From positions 2-41,568 of the IMG/VR virus record IMGVR_UViG_3300009034_000096: a stretch of DNA of 41,567 bases. One strand, given 5' to 3'. Below, piece after piece: positions 22,476 through 30,868 of the stretch (its first letter is position 1; each line of letters opens with the position of its first letter). Below the pieces are notes generated by a model. The model was not told the DNA's origin. It ran no database searches and worked only from the letters and a program-made list of their open reading frames with translations. The position numbers and the translations under genes were made by a program. The DNA comes from a virus.

Positions 22476-23956
22476 TATTCTTCCTCTGTTGGCTGGAGCA
22501 CATGGTCAGTACAGTCAAACACATGAGGAGTATCATCCTTCCAAGCTACCACCAAATATTGAGCAAGCCCATCTTCTATCCCAGTAAAACTATAGGCTCC
22601 TGTTGAAGCATTGCTCAATGTATACCCAACATATGTGAGCGTATTATCTAAATTATCTTTAAACAGAAAACATTTACAACTCCCAAGAACACTTCCATTT
22701 TTATCTTTAGTATATCCCTCAAGCTTAAAAGTAGTCGGCACAACTGTGGTCGCACCATGAGCTTCACCACTCGCTATTCCTGAAGGAACAAGATATATGG
22801 CAGCAGTAAGCTCTATCACAAATAATGACCTCTCTCTATCAGGGTCACAGTTTGGAGTATTCTGAAGCCTATCTCCTTGCACAGAAAATGTATGAGAAGC
22901 CACTGACAAATTTTCTTCCGCCCATGCTAAACAAACCCTAGCAACGCCATTCACCTCATCACAATGAGAATTAACGTAAGCTCCTTCCTCTGTTCCATCA
23001 ATCGCTAATCGAAACTGGGCAGAAGAATCATTCACATTATCATCCATCTGGATATTACCTATCATCAAGGCTATTGTATTTGACACTGAAGGAGTATAAG
23101 AATCGGAAAGCCCATTAATATTCGCCCATGAATCAGGCAACGCTGCTGTTGCTTTGGTAATTAGATTAATTTTCAGCTCTGCGTTTTGCTTAATCTCTAC
23201 AACCTGAAATGTTCGTAGCCTTCCTGTATCGGCTGTGGGAGTTCCCTGTCGTAATTGCCATTGAAGTTCAAAACTATGGCTACCTGATATACCAGTTTTA
23301 ACATGAATCCCCGACCAGCCCGTTCCTTCAAGAGCATTGTCAACCCAGCTTGATGTGATAGCACCTTCTCTTGTACTATCAACCGAGAATTGAAAATCAC
23401 AACCCTCATCTGTTCCTGTCATCTCCATAGGAACATTCCCCAACAGCAAGAGAATACTGCCTGTCCCTGCTATAGAGATACCAGAAGCACTAAAAAGGTT
23501 AGCCCATGATGAGGTTGCAGTAGCTGAACCAGAAGATGATTGGTCAACTTTAATTTCCGCAGTCCCACCAGGAAGCTCTATAATCTGGAATGAATGCGGT
23601 TTTGTCGTATCAATTATTGGAGTTCCTGTAACTATCTGCCATTCCACAGAAAAGCTGTTTGCTGAACCAGACAACCCATCTATAGCCCAAACCAGTGTTA
23701 AGCCCTGTACCTCTCCACTACTAGAATCAGCAAAAGCAGTAAGGATTGGACTGCCTACGACAGAACCATTAACCTTAAAACGAAATTCGGCTGTTTCATC
23801 CCCAACATCATCAATCTGCACATGAGCAATCAGAAGTAGAACACTATTCGTTCCTTGAACAGTAATTCCAGTCGCACTCAAACCTGGTACAGTCCCCCAC
23901 GAACTCGGAGCAGACCCCGAAGCCGAGCTTTTAATATCAACAAGTAGATTAGCCAC
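22475..23956 (-). CDS. Multi-domain virion protein with three tandem beta domains, 493 aa
   Basis: Three tandem ~128-residue domains (about 1-131, 132-257, 258-385), each starting [A/N]xL[K/D]I and ending FQ[I/V]xEL. Then one EGFG-type unit (PSGIASGEAHG) and a C-terminal ~80-residue Ig-like or carboxypeptidase-regulatory-like domain (GYTKDKNGSVLGSCKCFLFK, STGAYSFTG, WKDDTPHVFDCTDHVL). A receptor-binding or adhesin-like tail appendage protein is likely. Domain triplication by tandem duplication is visible in the sequence. Confidence 0.72.
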   Translation of the reverse strand: MANLLVDIKSSASGSAPSSWGTVPGLSATGITVQGTNSVLLLIAHVQIDDVGDETAEFRFKVNGSVVGSPILTAFADSSSGEVQGLTLVWAIDGLSGSANSFSVEWQIVTGTPIIDTTKPHSFQIIELPGGTAEIKVDQSSSGSATATSSWANLFSASGISIAGTGSILLLLGNVPMEMTGTDEGCDFQFSVDSTREGAITSSWVDNALEGTGWSGIHVKTGISGSHSFELQWQLRQGTPTADTGRLRTFQVVEIKQNAELKINLITKATAALPDSWANINGLSDSYTPSVSNTIALMIGNIQMDDNVNDSSAQFRLAIDGTEEGAYVNSHCDEVNGVARVCLAWAEENLSVASHTFSVQGDRLQNTPNCDPDRERSLFVIELTAAIYLVPSGIASGEAHGATTVVPTTFKLEGYTKDKNGSVLGSCKCFLFKDNLDNTLTYVGYTLSNASTGAYSFTGIEDGLAQYLVVAWKDDTPHVFDCTDHVLQPTEEE

Positions 23957-23964
23957 AAATTCTC

Positions 23965-25362
23965 CTATAACACATGGTCAGTCACATCAAAGACATGAGG
24001 ACTATCATCCTTCCATGCCAGAACAAAATAATCCTTATCATGGGGAGCAATAAAAGAATAAGCTCCTGTTGAAGCATTGCTCAAAACATAAGCGATATAA
24101 TCACAGGTGTTATCTCCATTATCCCTGCAAAGAAAAGTATGGCACGAGCCAAGAACAGCTCCTGCATTATTTTTTGTTATTCCATTAATTTCTCTACACA
24201 CGGAAGCTGCACCGAAAGCCTCTAGGGAAGCTATCCCAGAAGGAAGAAGTGTCTGTGTCGTTTCTATTTTTACCACAGTTAGTGTTTTTTCCGTACAGTA
24301 AGCAGTCTCACCACTTATTTTCCACCTGATATTTATAGCCACGCCTGCACCTACACTTGGAAGGTATGCTATAGTCCCACCAGGATAATTATTTCCTGCA
24401 TCCAGAGATTCCTCAACTGTAATATCTCTTTCTGTATGAGCTTCTATTGTGGAATCTTTATGTATCGCAAACTGAATCGTGTTGGTCACCCCTGATTGAG
24501 TTTTACGAAATTGAGCAGAAAAGAAAACCAAATAATCACCTGCTCCTGGTGTTATTGTCATCCCTGTCATAGCAACATAACTTGTGCTTGATGTGTTTAT
24601 TTCAGTAGCATTATTAACCTCATCCACAAGCCCCTCATCCAGTTTGTGCATAGTAAGAGCTTTTCCACAACAAATCATATTCCCTGATGAAGGAAGTCCT
24701 TTTACTTCCACCACCTCAGACGCACCAAGATTAGCTATCTTCATCTGTGAAACATAAAACGCTTCTGCATTTGCAATCGAACTTTCTATAAAATACTTCC
24801 TTAATGTATGAGCCTGAGCAACACCAGCTTTGAACATTCTCGTTTGATAAGTTTGAGTTGAAGTATCCCCTCTACAGGAGGCAGTAAACCATGCAACCCA
24901 ATCTCCTGAACCAGGAGTCAAAGTGCAATTTGTTAAAACTGTTTCAGATGAAAAACTCTGCTCTGCAAGATGAGAATTATGAGCTACATCAGCAGCAGTA
25001 ACCTTACGAATTATCATCGTCCTTTCTAAAATATTTATAGTCCCACTTGGAGATTTCGCTCTTATCTCAATCGAATCAGTCACACCTACACCTGTGACAT
25101 ACCAACAAGTGCCAATCGCCATATGTGCGTTAGGAATAGAACCTTCCTGCCAAAAAAACCTCTCTGAATTTGCTTGAAGGACACCCCCCACATAGACTGC
25201 TGCAAATACATCTGTATCAGAGCTTGTATAAAATGTGCTACTAAACCAAATTAGATAATTGCCAGCGACCCCTGGCGTGATAGACATACCAGCGATAAGA
25301 CTATAACTGGTTGAGGTTACAGTCGTGCTTGCGGTTGCAGAGGCTTGTGTGACATCAGCCAT
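23965..25362 (-). CDS. Virion protein with three beta domains and shared C-terminal module, 465 aa
   Basis: Three ~125-residue domains with Thr/Ser-rich openings (STTVTSTSYSLIAGMSITPG, VLTNCTLTPGSGDWVAWF, STSSTSYVAMTGMTITPGAGDYLVFF). After a PSGIASLEAFG unit it ends with the same Ig-like module as 22475-23956 (GAVLGSCHTFLCRDN, STGAYSF, WKDDSPHVFDVTDHVL). Parallel architecture and shared C-terminal module suggest that these two proteins form or attach to the same appendage. Receptor binding is plausible. Confidence 0.72.
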   Translation of the reverse strand: MADVTQASATASTTVTSTSYSLIAGMSITPGVAGNYLIWFSSTFYTSSDTDVFAAVYVGGVLQANSERFFWQEGSIPNAHMAIGTCWYVTGVGVTDSIEIRAKSPSGTINILERTMIIRKVTAADVAHNSHLAEQSFSSETVLTNCTLTPGSGDWVAWFTASCRGDTSTQTYQTRMFKAGVAQAHTLRKYFIESSIANAEAFYVSQMKIANLGASEVVEVKGLPSSGNMICCGKALTMHKLDEGLVDEVNNATEINTSSTSYVAMTGMTITPGAGDYLVFFSAQFRKTQSGVTNTIQFAIHKDSTIEAHTERDITVEESLDAGNNYPGGTIAYLPSVGAGVAINIRWKISGETAYCTEKTLTVVKIETTQTLLPSGIASLEAFGAASVCREINGITKNNAGAVLGSCHTFLCRDNGDNTCDYIAYVLSNASTGAYSFIAPHDKDYFVLAWKDDSPHVFDVTDHVL

Positions 25363-25374
25363 CTCTTGCCTCTC

Positions 25375-25854
25375 CTATGTAATAAGAATAGGACTGGCTA
25401 GAATAAACTGAATCGTTTCTTTGTCATCCTCATAAACAAAATACCTTTTCTCTACAGCAACACCCCCCTCCAAAACGAATGCCCTCACAAGAGCAAACTC
25501 TGCCTTCTCATCTGCTTCTAAAACAACTCCTCGTAAAATCTCTTTTGAACCTATCTTCTCATCAATCAAGTTTGTAACCATATCCCTGTAAGGATGCGGG
25601 TCAAGGTCTTTATAAGGTTCAATATCTCCTCGGAAAAAAGCTTCTTCACCTGCCTCACCTTCATCTTTCACATAGAAGTAAATTGTTATTCTCTCTCCCA
25701 CACCTCCTTTTATCTTATAGACATTCACCTTATAGAATGCCACTCCTTCTGCCTCAAACTGCTCTTTCTCAGGAGTGCTACCATAGGCTTCTTCAGGTGC
25801 TTCAACCTTCTGATAGTTCTCGGCAAGCAAAGAAAGCAAATCTACCTTCTTCAT
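25375..25854 (-). CDS. Hypothetical virion-region protein, 159 aa
   Basis: Start ATG 25854 (MKKVDLLSLLAENYQKV) is set by TAGGAGGTCTGTT; a longer frame would run into the terminator-like hairpin. Mixed alpha/beta with a strand-rich core (GERITIYFYVKDEGEAGEE, FALVRAFVLEGGVAVEKRYFVY) and hydrophobic end (QFILASPILIT). I do not recognise a family. Position suggests a virion or assembly role. Confidence 0.65.
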   Translation of the reverse strand: MKKVDLLSLLAENYQKVEAPEEAYGSTPEKEQFEAEGVAFYKVNVYKIKGGVGERITIYFYVKDEGEAGEEAFFRGDIEPYKDLDPHPYRDMVTNLIDEKIGSKEILRGVVLEADEKAEFALVRAFVLEGGVAVEKRYFVYEDDKETIQFILASPILIT

Positions 25855-25865
25855 AACAGACCTCC

Positions 25866-25914
25866 TACAAAAATATAGAGGAACTCCATCCACGAGAAAG
25901 ACAGAATTCCTCTA
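25866..25914 (-). terminator. Intrinsic terminator or attenuator
   Basis: Perfect 8-bp stem TAGAGGAA (25907-25914 on the minus strand) / TTCCTCTA (25876-25883) with a 23-base loop, directly followed on the minus strand by TATTTTTG. It lies between 25935-26165 and 25375-25854. A stem of 8 bp with a mixed U-run would give partial termination and so lower expression of downstream virion genes. Confidence 0.5.
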
Positions 25915-25934
25915 GTAAACTATGAAAAAAGACT

Positions 25935-26165
25935 TTACCCGTCAGCTCCAGACTCGATACCTTCAACACCCAAAATCTGAGCAGCTTTCTTTTTCTCCGC
26001 AGGTGACATATCTTCCACTTTAACCTTCGCACTCTCCTCAGCAGTTTTTGTCTCTATAGCCTCTGCTATCGCCTTCTGCTCTTCAAGAATCTCATCCCGT
26101 TTCATAGAGAGTTCAGTTTTCTTTTTCTCAAGCTGAGCTAACGTCATATTGTTATAATTTGGCAT
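25935..26165 (-). CDS. Small coiled-coil virion-region protein, 76 aa
   Basis: Start ATG 26165 (MPNYNNMTLAQLEKKKTELS) follows AAGGAGGTAGTA. Charged coiled coil (EKKKTELSMKRDEILEEQKAIAEAI) then KVKVEDMSPAEKKKAAQILGVEGIESGADG. The order 'coiled coil ... LSPAEKKxLAQxLGVxGIESG' is familiar from small phage proteins next to fibre genes. Likely an assembly or trimerisation factor; not proven. Confidence 0.7.
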   Translation of the reverse strand: MPNYNNMTLAQLEKKKTELSMKRDEILEEQKAIAEAIETKTAEESAKVKVEDMSPAEKKKAAQILGVEGIESGADG

Positions 26166-26175
26166 TACTACCTCC

Positions 26176-26583
26176 TTAAAGTTTAAAGATTCTGTTGGCA
26201 CCACTATCCCACTGGACGATGATGTCTCCACCATTAGGTGTGCAAGGTAAACCTGTAGCAGTATCAATACAAGCGATGAGAGGGGAGGTTGATTGTGTTC
26301 CTGTATCCTTCCAGATAACAATATACTCAAACGGGTCTCCAGAAACAGAAGCAACCGTCACATCAGCAGCATCAGCTACCCCTAGAGTAGAGGTCTTACT
26401 GGCAAAATTGCCCGACGTGCCAACCTTACCACCAGCAGGAATATCATCAGCGAACTCGTCTACGTCAATACTGAGGGTGTAGTCGGCAGAGTCAACAAAA
26501 TACAACTTAATATCATCGGTCAACCAGGCAATAGAGCCTTCCAGGAATTTCTGTCTTCCTTTACCATATAATGCATTTGCCAC
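26176..26583 (-). CDS. Conserved phage virion protein (MANxLYxxGRxxFL family), 135 aa
   Basis: GTG start at 26583 behind CGGAGG. MANALYGKGRQKFLEGSIAW, DDIKLYFVDSADYTLS, FADDIPAGGKVGTSGNFASKTSTLGVADAADVTVASVSGDPFEYIVIWKDTG, SPLIACIDTATGLPCTPNGGDIIVQWDSGANRIFKL. I recognise this full order from a widespread siphophage structural protein family. It is headed by the strong promoter at 26631-26659. Beta-rich virion protein; exact position in the particle unknown. Confidence 0.82.
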   Translation of the reverse strand: MANALYGKGRQKFLEGSIAWLTDDIKLYFVDSADYTLSIDVDEFADDIPAGGKVGTSGNFASKTSTLGVADAADVTVASVSGDPFEYIVIWKDTGTQSTSPLIACIDTATGLPCTPNGGDIIVQWDSGANRIFKL

Positions 26584-26630
26584 TTTTTCCTCCGAAAAAG
26601 TTTAAATTTTTGCTCACTCTTCTGTTATTT

Positions 26631-26659
26631 ATAATAACTATAGAAACCTTTCTTGTCAA
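26631..26659 (-). promoter_or_regulatory. Strong sigma70-type promoter of the downstream late block
   Basis: Minus-strand TTGACA (26654-26659, perfect) / 17 bases / TATTAT (26631-26636, 5 of 6 to TATAAT). The best promoter in the window. It sits after the 625-residue repeat gene and before the conserved virion gene at 26583, so virion genes below can be expressed separately from the maturation cassette above. Confidence 0.78.
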
Positions 26660-26680
26660 CCTTCAGCTTCATATCTAACC

Positions 26681-28558
26681 TTACCAATTTCCGCTATCAA
26701 TTAACTTCCAAATACCACCTTCCTTGTAATAAACTTTACACCTCTTCCAAGTTCCGCCTACCTTTACATGAACTTTGGTCTCCTTCCAGGTATCCGAATC
26801 TTTAACATAGAAAAACCTTGATTGGTCTGTATGAGGACTATTCGTATGAGGAGTATGAGAGTAAGGGACATCCGTGTGGGGAGGAGCATCCGAATGGGGA
26901 GTATTTGTATGAGGAACATTCACATGAGCTTCGTTCTCATGAAGCAAATCCTCATGAGGAGTATCTTCATGTTCGTCATTCCACATATCTTCATGAGGAC
27001 TATCAATATGTCCTGTATTTACATGAGGAATATCCGTGTGAGGAGTATGCTCATAAGTTAAATTTTCATGCGGAGTATGGCTATAAGGAGTATGAGAGTA
27101 AGGGACATCCACATGAACAGTATGAGAATACGGGTCATCCATATGAGGAGTATCCTCGTGAGGGTCATCCTCATGGGAACCTTCATCAGTATAGTCGGTA
27201 TGGGGAGTATCTGTATGTGCTCCATTTTGATGAGGAGTGTTCGTATGAGGAGTATTAACATGAGAAATATCATAGTGAGGGTTATCCACATGAGCCACGT
27301 CTGTGTGAGCCACATCCGTATGAGGGGTATGACCATAAGGAGTATGGGAGTAAGGAACATCCGTATGTCCTACATCCGTGTGAGGAGTGTGGGAGTAAGG
27401 AGTATCCGAATGAGCCACATCCGTATGAGGGGTATGATTATAGGGAGTATGTGAGTAGGGAACATCTGTATGAGCCCCATCCGTATGAGGGGTATGGTTG
27501 TAAGGGGTATGACTATAAGGAGTATTCACATGAGGAGTATGGGAATAAGGAATATCCTCGTGAGTTTCATCCTCGTGAGGATTATCTTCATGTGCTACTT
27601 CGTCATAATAATCTTCATGAGGACTATCCGAATGCCCTGTGTTTGTATGAGGGGTATGACTGTAAGGAGTATTCGTGTGAGGTGCATCATCGTGGTCATA
27701 ATGAGGATAATCTTCATGCTCATCGTTCCACATATCCTCGTGAGGGTCATCCGTATGAGTCAACTGGTCTGTATGAGGGACATCCGTATGAGGAGTATTG
27801 ACGTGAGAAATATCCGTATGAGGAGTATTAACATGAGCAGTATGAGAATAAGGAACATCTGTATGAACTACATGCGTATGGGGAGTATGATTATAAGGGG
27901 TATGAGAGTAAGGGGTATCCGTGTGAGCTACATCCGTATGGGGGGTGTGACTGTAAGCAGTGTGAGAATGAGCTACATCCGTATGGGGGGTGTGGTTGTA
28001 AGGGGTATGATTATAAGGAACATCTGTATGAGGAGGGGCATCCGTGTGAGGGGTGTGACTGTAAGGGGTATGGGAGTAAGGAGTATTCACATGAGGTGTG
28101 TTTTCATGAGTTTCATCCTCATGGGGCTCATCCGTATGGTCTACCTCATCAAAATGGTCTTCATAAGGAATGTTTACATGCCCTGTGTTTGTATGAGCTA
28201 TATCCGTATGGGGAGTATGCTCATAAGTTAAATTTACATGAGGAGTATGAGAGTAAGGAACATCCGTATGTCCTACATCCGTGTGAGGAGTATGCGAATA
28301 CGGGTCATCCATATGAGGAGTATCTTCATGAGGCTCATCCGTATGAGTTACCTCATCAAAATGGTCTTCATAAGGAATATCCGTATGTGCTCCATTCGTA
28401 TGAGGAACATTTGTGTGGGGGGTGTTAACATGAGAAACATCTGTATGGGGAGTATGCGAATAAGGAATATCCGTGTGAGGAGTATGACCATAAGGGGTGT
28501 GCGAATAAGGAACATCCGTGTGAGGAGTATGGTCATAAACCGTATTAGTATGAGGCAT
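26681..28558 (-). CDS. Pentad-repeat virion-type protein, likely substrate of the radical SAM enzyme, 625 aa
   Basis: Residues 2-578 are about 115 back-to-back pentads of the form [P/A/G/S]-[H/Y]-[T/S/V/E]-[D/N/H]-x, e.g. PHTDV, PYSHT, AHTDT, PHVNI. Every ~80-110 residues the run is interrupted by acidic blocks (HFDEVTHTDEPHED, MWNDEHED, YTDEGSHED). The last 47 residues are a different module with K[V/Y]xVK.GGxWK units (VKVGGTWKRCKVYYKEGG), common at the ends of phage tail proteins. No signal peptide, TM or cysteine in the repeats (the only Cys is near the C-terminus). The pattern is not the A(D/N)Lxx pentapeptide-repeat fold. The [H/Y]-x-[D/N/H] triads are candidate sites for radical SAM chemistry; metal binding is an alternative. 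Confidence 0.8.
   Translation of the reverse strand: MPHTNTVYDHTPHTDVPYSHTPYGHTPHTDIPYSHTPHTDVSHVNTPHTNVPHTNGAHTDIPYEDHFDEVTHTDEPHEDTPHMDDPYSHTPHTDVGHTDVPYSHTPHVNLTYEHTPHTDIAHTNTGHVNIPYEDHFDEVDHTDEPHEDETHENTPHVNTPYSHTPYSHTPHTDAPPHTDVPYNHTPYNHTPHTDVAHSHTAYSHTPHTDVAHTDTPYSHTPYNHTPHTHVVHTDVPYSHTAHVNTPHTDISHVNTPHTDVPHTDQLTHTDDPHEDMWNDEHEDYPHYDHDDAPHTNTPYSHTPHTNTGHSDSPHEDYYDEVAHEDNPHEDETHEDIPYSHTPHVNTPYSHTPYNHTPHTDGAHTDVPYSHTPYNHTPHTDVAHSDTPYSHTPHTDVGHTDVPYSHTPYGHTPHTDVAHTDVAHVDNPHYDISHVNTPHTNTPHQNGAHTDTPHTDYTDEGSHEDDPHEDTPHMDDPYSHTVHVDVPYSHTPYSHTPHENLTYEHTPHTDIPHVNTGHIDSPHEDMWNDEHEDTPHEDLLHENEAHVNVPHTNTPHSDAPPHTDVPYSHTPHTNSPHTDQSRFFYVKDSDTWKETKVHVKVGGTWKRCKVYYKEGGIWKLIDSGNW
26825..28555 (-). repeat. 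15-bp-period coding repeat encoding His/Tyr pentads
   Basis: A 1.73 kb tract of ~115 tandem 15-base units (CCT/CCC CAT/CAC ACG/ACA GAT/AAT ..., or CCT TAC TCC CAT ACT). Codons vary while the protein pattern is kept, so the period is under protein-level selection. Because the period is divisible by three, other frames on both strands stay open too and can be mistaken for genes. Confidence 0.85.
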
Positions 28559-28589
28559 TTAACATGCATCTCTCCAACCAGAATATTCC

Positions 28590-30347
28590 TCACACTAAAT
28601 TATTAGGGTAGGCTAACCCCCTCTTTGCCTCAGAAGGAATATAATCACCTTTAAGTTCAACCACAAATCGCTCTACAGTAGGAGAAGAGTTCGTCACAAA
28701 ATAAAAAAGTGGCGTTCTTATAATTGCTATACCATGATAACAATCCCAACTCATTGGCATCCGTAGCAACTGCTCAAACTTCTCAGCAAGCTCAGGATTC
28801 ATTCCTTTTAGAATATCCAAACGCTGTTGAGAAATTCTCGTCGACTCCTCACACTTAAACGAACAAGGAAGATGAAAAGAAAGACGCACTCTAGCAAACC
28901 TCAAAAGCGGATTAGCCAAATGAGAAAAAGAAAGCCTCAAATGATTCTGTCCTTGTTTCTCATAACGTGATTTAGTAGCTGCTTGCCAAACAGGGTCAAC
29001 ATAACCCTGAGCCCAGGCATCAGCAAAAAACTGAGAGCAACACTTAGGAAAGCCAAGCAACATTCCCTGAGCATAATGGTCATGTCTATCCACCGCTTGT
29101 TTAAATTCTTCAATATCACCAGGAGTTTGAGCAACAATACAACAAACCAGAGCAGGCTCTCCCTCAACAGGTTCATCATGCCTATGAGCAAATCCTTCAA
29201 AACAACGAACTCGCTTTATTACCCCAGAGCATAAACCCTTACTTGCCCAATACTCTGCCTTACCTTCATAACTCTCTTCAGGAATAGTCTGCCAAGAACA
29301 AAGTCTATGTCGTCGGACAACACTCTCAATTTCTAGCTCTGGAAGAATTATATTCGCCTCAGCAAATACATTACTCCACGCCTCTCTTGCTCCCTTTGTA
29401 AGCCAAACCGTTCTCAAAAAACTATCTAATTTAAAACCGCTAAATAACTTCATTGGATATAACTTCCTCCTCTCGTCACACTTATCATAATATCCAGGCA
29501 ATCTGGACTGCCCAGTAATATGCCAAACCCTCGGAACCCCATAGTCAAGTCCCGTAGTTTCATTCAACCAGCCTCTATCAAAAATCTCACTTCGAACTTC
29601 ATACTTCTTTTTATAAGCCAGCCCCTTCATAATTGCAGGCAAACCATCGAAAACTTTCCCACTTTTAGGAACGTAGGGTTCAACCATAGGTTTCTGCCTT
29701 GCTGGAACTTCTGAAGCAAGCTCTTCCTTTATCAATTTATAAGCAGTCTCACAATTCTCAGGAAACATCCGATGAAAATGGAAGAAACCAAACTCCACCT
29801 CCACCTCTGGAGGAACATGATGTTTAAGGTACTTCCCTTCAACAGGCTTCCATTCACCAATCTGAAAGTCATCTCCTCCCCAATAGCTTGCCAACCCAGG
29901 AACTTTCTTAAGAATTCTAACATTCCTATAATCATATGCAAGGTTAAGAGCATCCCAAAGACTCTCTACACACATACTTCTAATCGACTTGTAACCTCCA
30001 CGCTCTGCCTCATTAATAATATTTCGTAACCCTTTGACATTCTCCTCATGCCAAACTTCATCTCCCTGTACTTCAAACACCCAATCCCCTGTCGCTAGTG
30101 AAATTAAATATTCTATCGTCTCATCCAGCCATAGCCAAGCCTTAGACTTCTTCCAGGGAACCTTATAAAGCTTTACTTTACGGGAAACATCCGCCAACAT
30201 TGTTAGAGCCTTCCAAGTACCATCATCACTCTCCCCATCGGCAACTATAAACTCGTCAACAACGGGCAACACTGAAATAATCGCCTCAAGGAATGGATAA
30301 CCACCAGAAATTGCATTTCGAATCGGCATAAAACCTGACACTTTCAT
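28590..30347 (-). CDS. GT2-like glycosyltransferase fused to a cysteine-rich (DUF483-like?) domain, 585 aa
   Basis: Start ATG 30347 overlaps the methyltransferase stop as ATGA. Residues 1-200 resemble a family 2 glycosyltransferase: MKVSGFMPIRNAISGGYPFLEAI, FIVADGESDDGTW, and GDWVFEVQGDEVW with the DxD-like GDE (95-97). Residues ~340-585 have CCIVAQTPGDIEEFK, LLGFPKCCSQFF (432-441) and HLPCSFKCEES (492-502), an order I recall from archaeal DUF483-type proteins; the cysteines suggest a metal or Fe-S site. It lies between the methyltransferase and the repeat protein, so it may sugar Thr/Ser of the pentads. Substrate not proven. Confidence 0.68.
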   Translation of the reverse strand: MKVSGFMPIRNAISGGYPFLEAIISVLPVVDEFIVADGESDDGTWKALTMLADVSRKVKLYKVPWKKSKAWLWLDETIEYLISLATGDWVFEVQGDEVWHEENVKGLRNIINEAERGGYKSIRSMCVESLWDALNLAYDYRNVRILKKVPGLASYWGGDDFQIGEWKPVEGKYLKHHVPPEVEVEFGFFHFHRMFPENCETAYKLIKEELASEVPARQKPMVEPYVPKSGKVFDGLPAIMKGLAYKKKYEVRSEIFDRGWLNETTGLDYGVPRVWHITGQSRLPGYYDKCDERRKLYPMKLFSGFKLDSFLRTVWLTKGAREAWSNVFAEANIILPELEIESVVRRHRLCSWQTIPEESYEGKAEYWASKGLCSGVIKRVRCFEGFAHRHDEPVEGEPALVCCIVAQTPGDIEEFKQAVDRHDHYAQGMLLGFPKCCSQFFADAWAQGYVDPVWQAATKSRYEKQGQNHLRLSFSHLANPLLRFARVRLSFHLPCSFKCEESTRISQQRLDILKGMNPELAEKFEQLLRMPMSWDCYHGIAIIRTPLFYFVTNSSPTVERFVVELKGDYIPSEAKRGLAYPNNLV

Positions 30348-30868
30348 GACCAATAACCTCTAACAACCACAAGCCTCATATATTCTTTAGAGACATGAGT
30401 ATATTCAAACAAAGAAAAATCTTTTTCGTCCCAAACCGAAATATGTGCCTCCGATTTATACCCTTCGTAAGACATATGAACAAACTTAACAGGGTAAGTA
30501 ACAATTATGTACTTTGACCGATAAACAAAAAAATGGAGAACATCCATACCCACAGATTTTCTAAGATGCTCAAGAATGTCTGCCATAATAATAACATCAT
30601 AAGTAAGGTCGACGTGCTCCTTCATAAAATCTATAATATCCATCACAAAAATGTTATTATAAATGCCATTTAATCCGTACTTAGAAATATAATCTGATTC
30701 AAGTTCAACAGCTTCTAGCCACACGTGACTCCCTGCCAATCTTCTAACTATCTTCCCATATTTACCTGTACCAGCTCCAACATCTAGAAACCGTCCACAG
30801 CCTTTGGAAACCACTCTTCTCAGCTCTTCTTCTACAAACTCGGTCATAACAGGAGTAGATTCAGGCAT
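30344..30868 (-). CDS. Class I SAM-dependent methyltransferase, 174 aa
   Basis: ATG at 30868 overlaps the radical SAM stop by one base (TGATG). Motif I LDVGAGTGKYG (28-38) binds SAM, an acidic post-I residue lies in AVELES, and motif IV-like YDVIIMADILEHL follows. This is a small stand-alone Rossmann methyltransferase (Methyltransf_11/23 type). No specific target is visible, but gene order places it in the maturation cassette between the SPASM enzyme and the glycosyltransferase fusion, so a repeat-protein or glycan target is suspected. Confidence 0.8.
   Translation of the reverse strand: MPESTPVMTEFVEEELRRVVSKGCGRFLDVGAGTGKYGKIVRRLAGSHVWLEAVELESDYISKYGLNGIYNNIFVMDIIDFMKEHVDLTYDVIIMADILEHLRKSVGMDVLHFFVYRSKYIIVTYPVKFVHMSYEGYKSEAHISVWDEKDFSLFEYTHVSKEYMRLVVVRGYWS

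Noticed and set aside
26825-28555. CRISPR-like repeat array
   Set aside because: The period is 15 bp with no constant repeat and no unique spacers, it stays in frame throughout, and no cas genes are present.
26681-28558. Classical pentapeptide-repeat (A(D/N)LxX) DNA-mimic protein
   Set aside because: The central Leu/Phe needed for that right-handed helix is absent; the repeated positions are His/Tyr and Asp/Asn/His.
26818-28606. Long open frames on the plus strand with repeats such as HEEY/MRSMRVRNIRM
   Set aside because: They are by-products of the 15-base coding period of the minus-strand pentad gene; they have no ribosome sites and the minus-strand product alone keeps a constrained pattern while codons vary.
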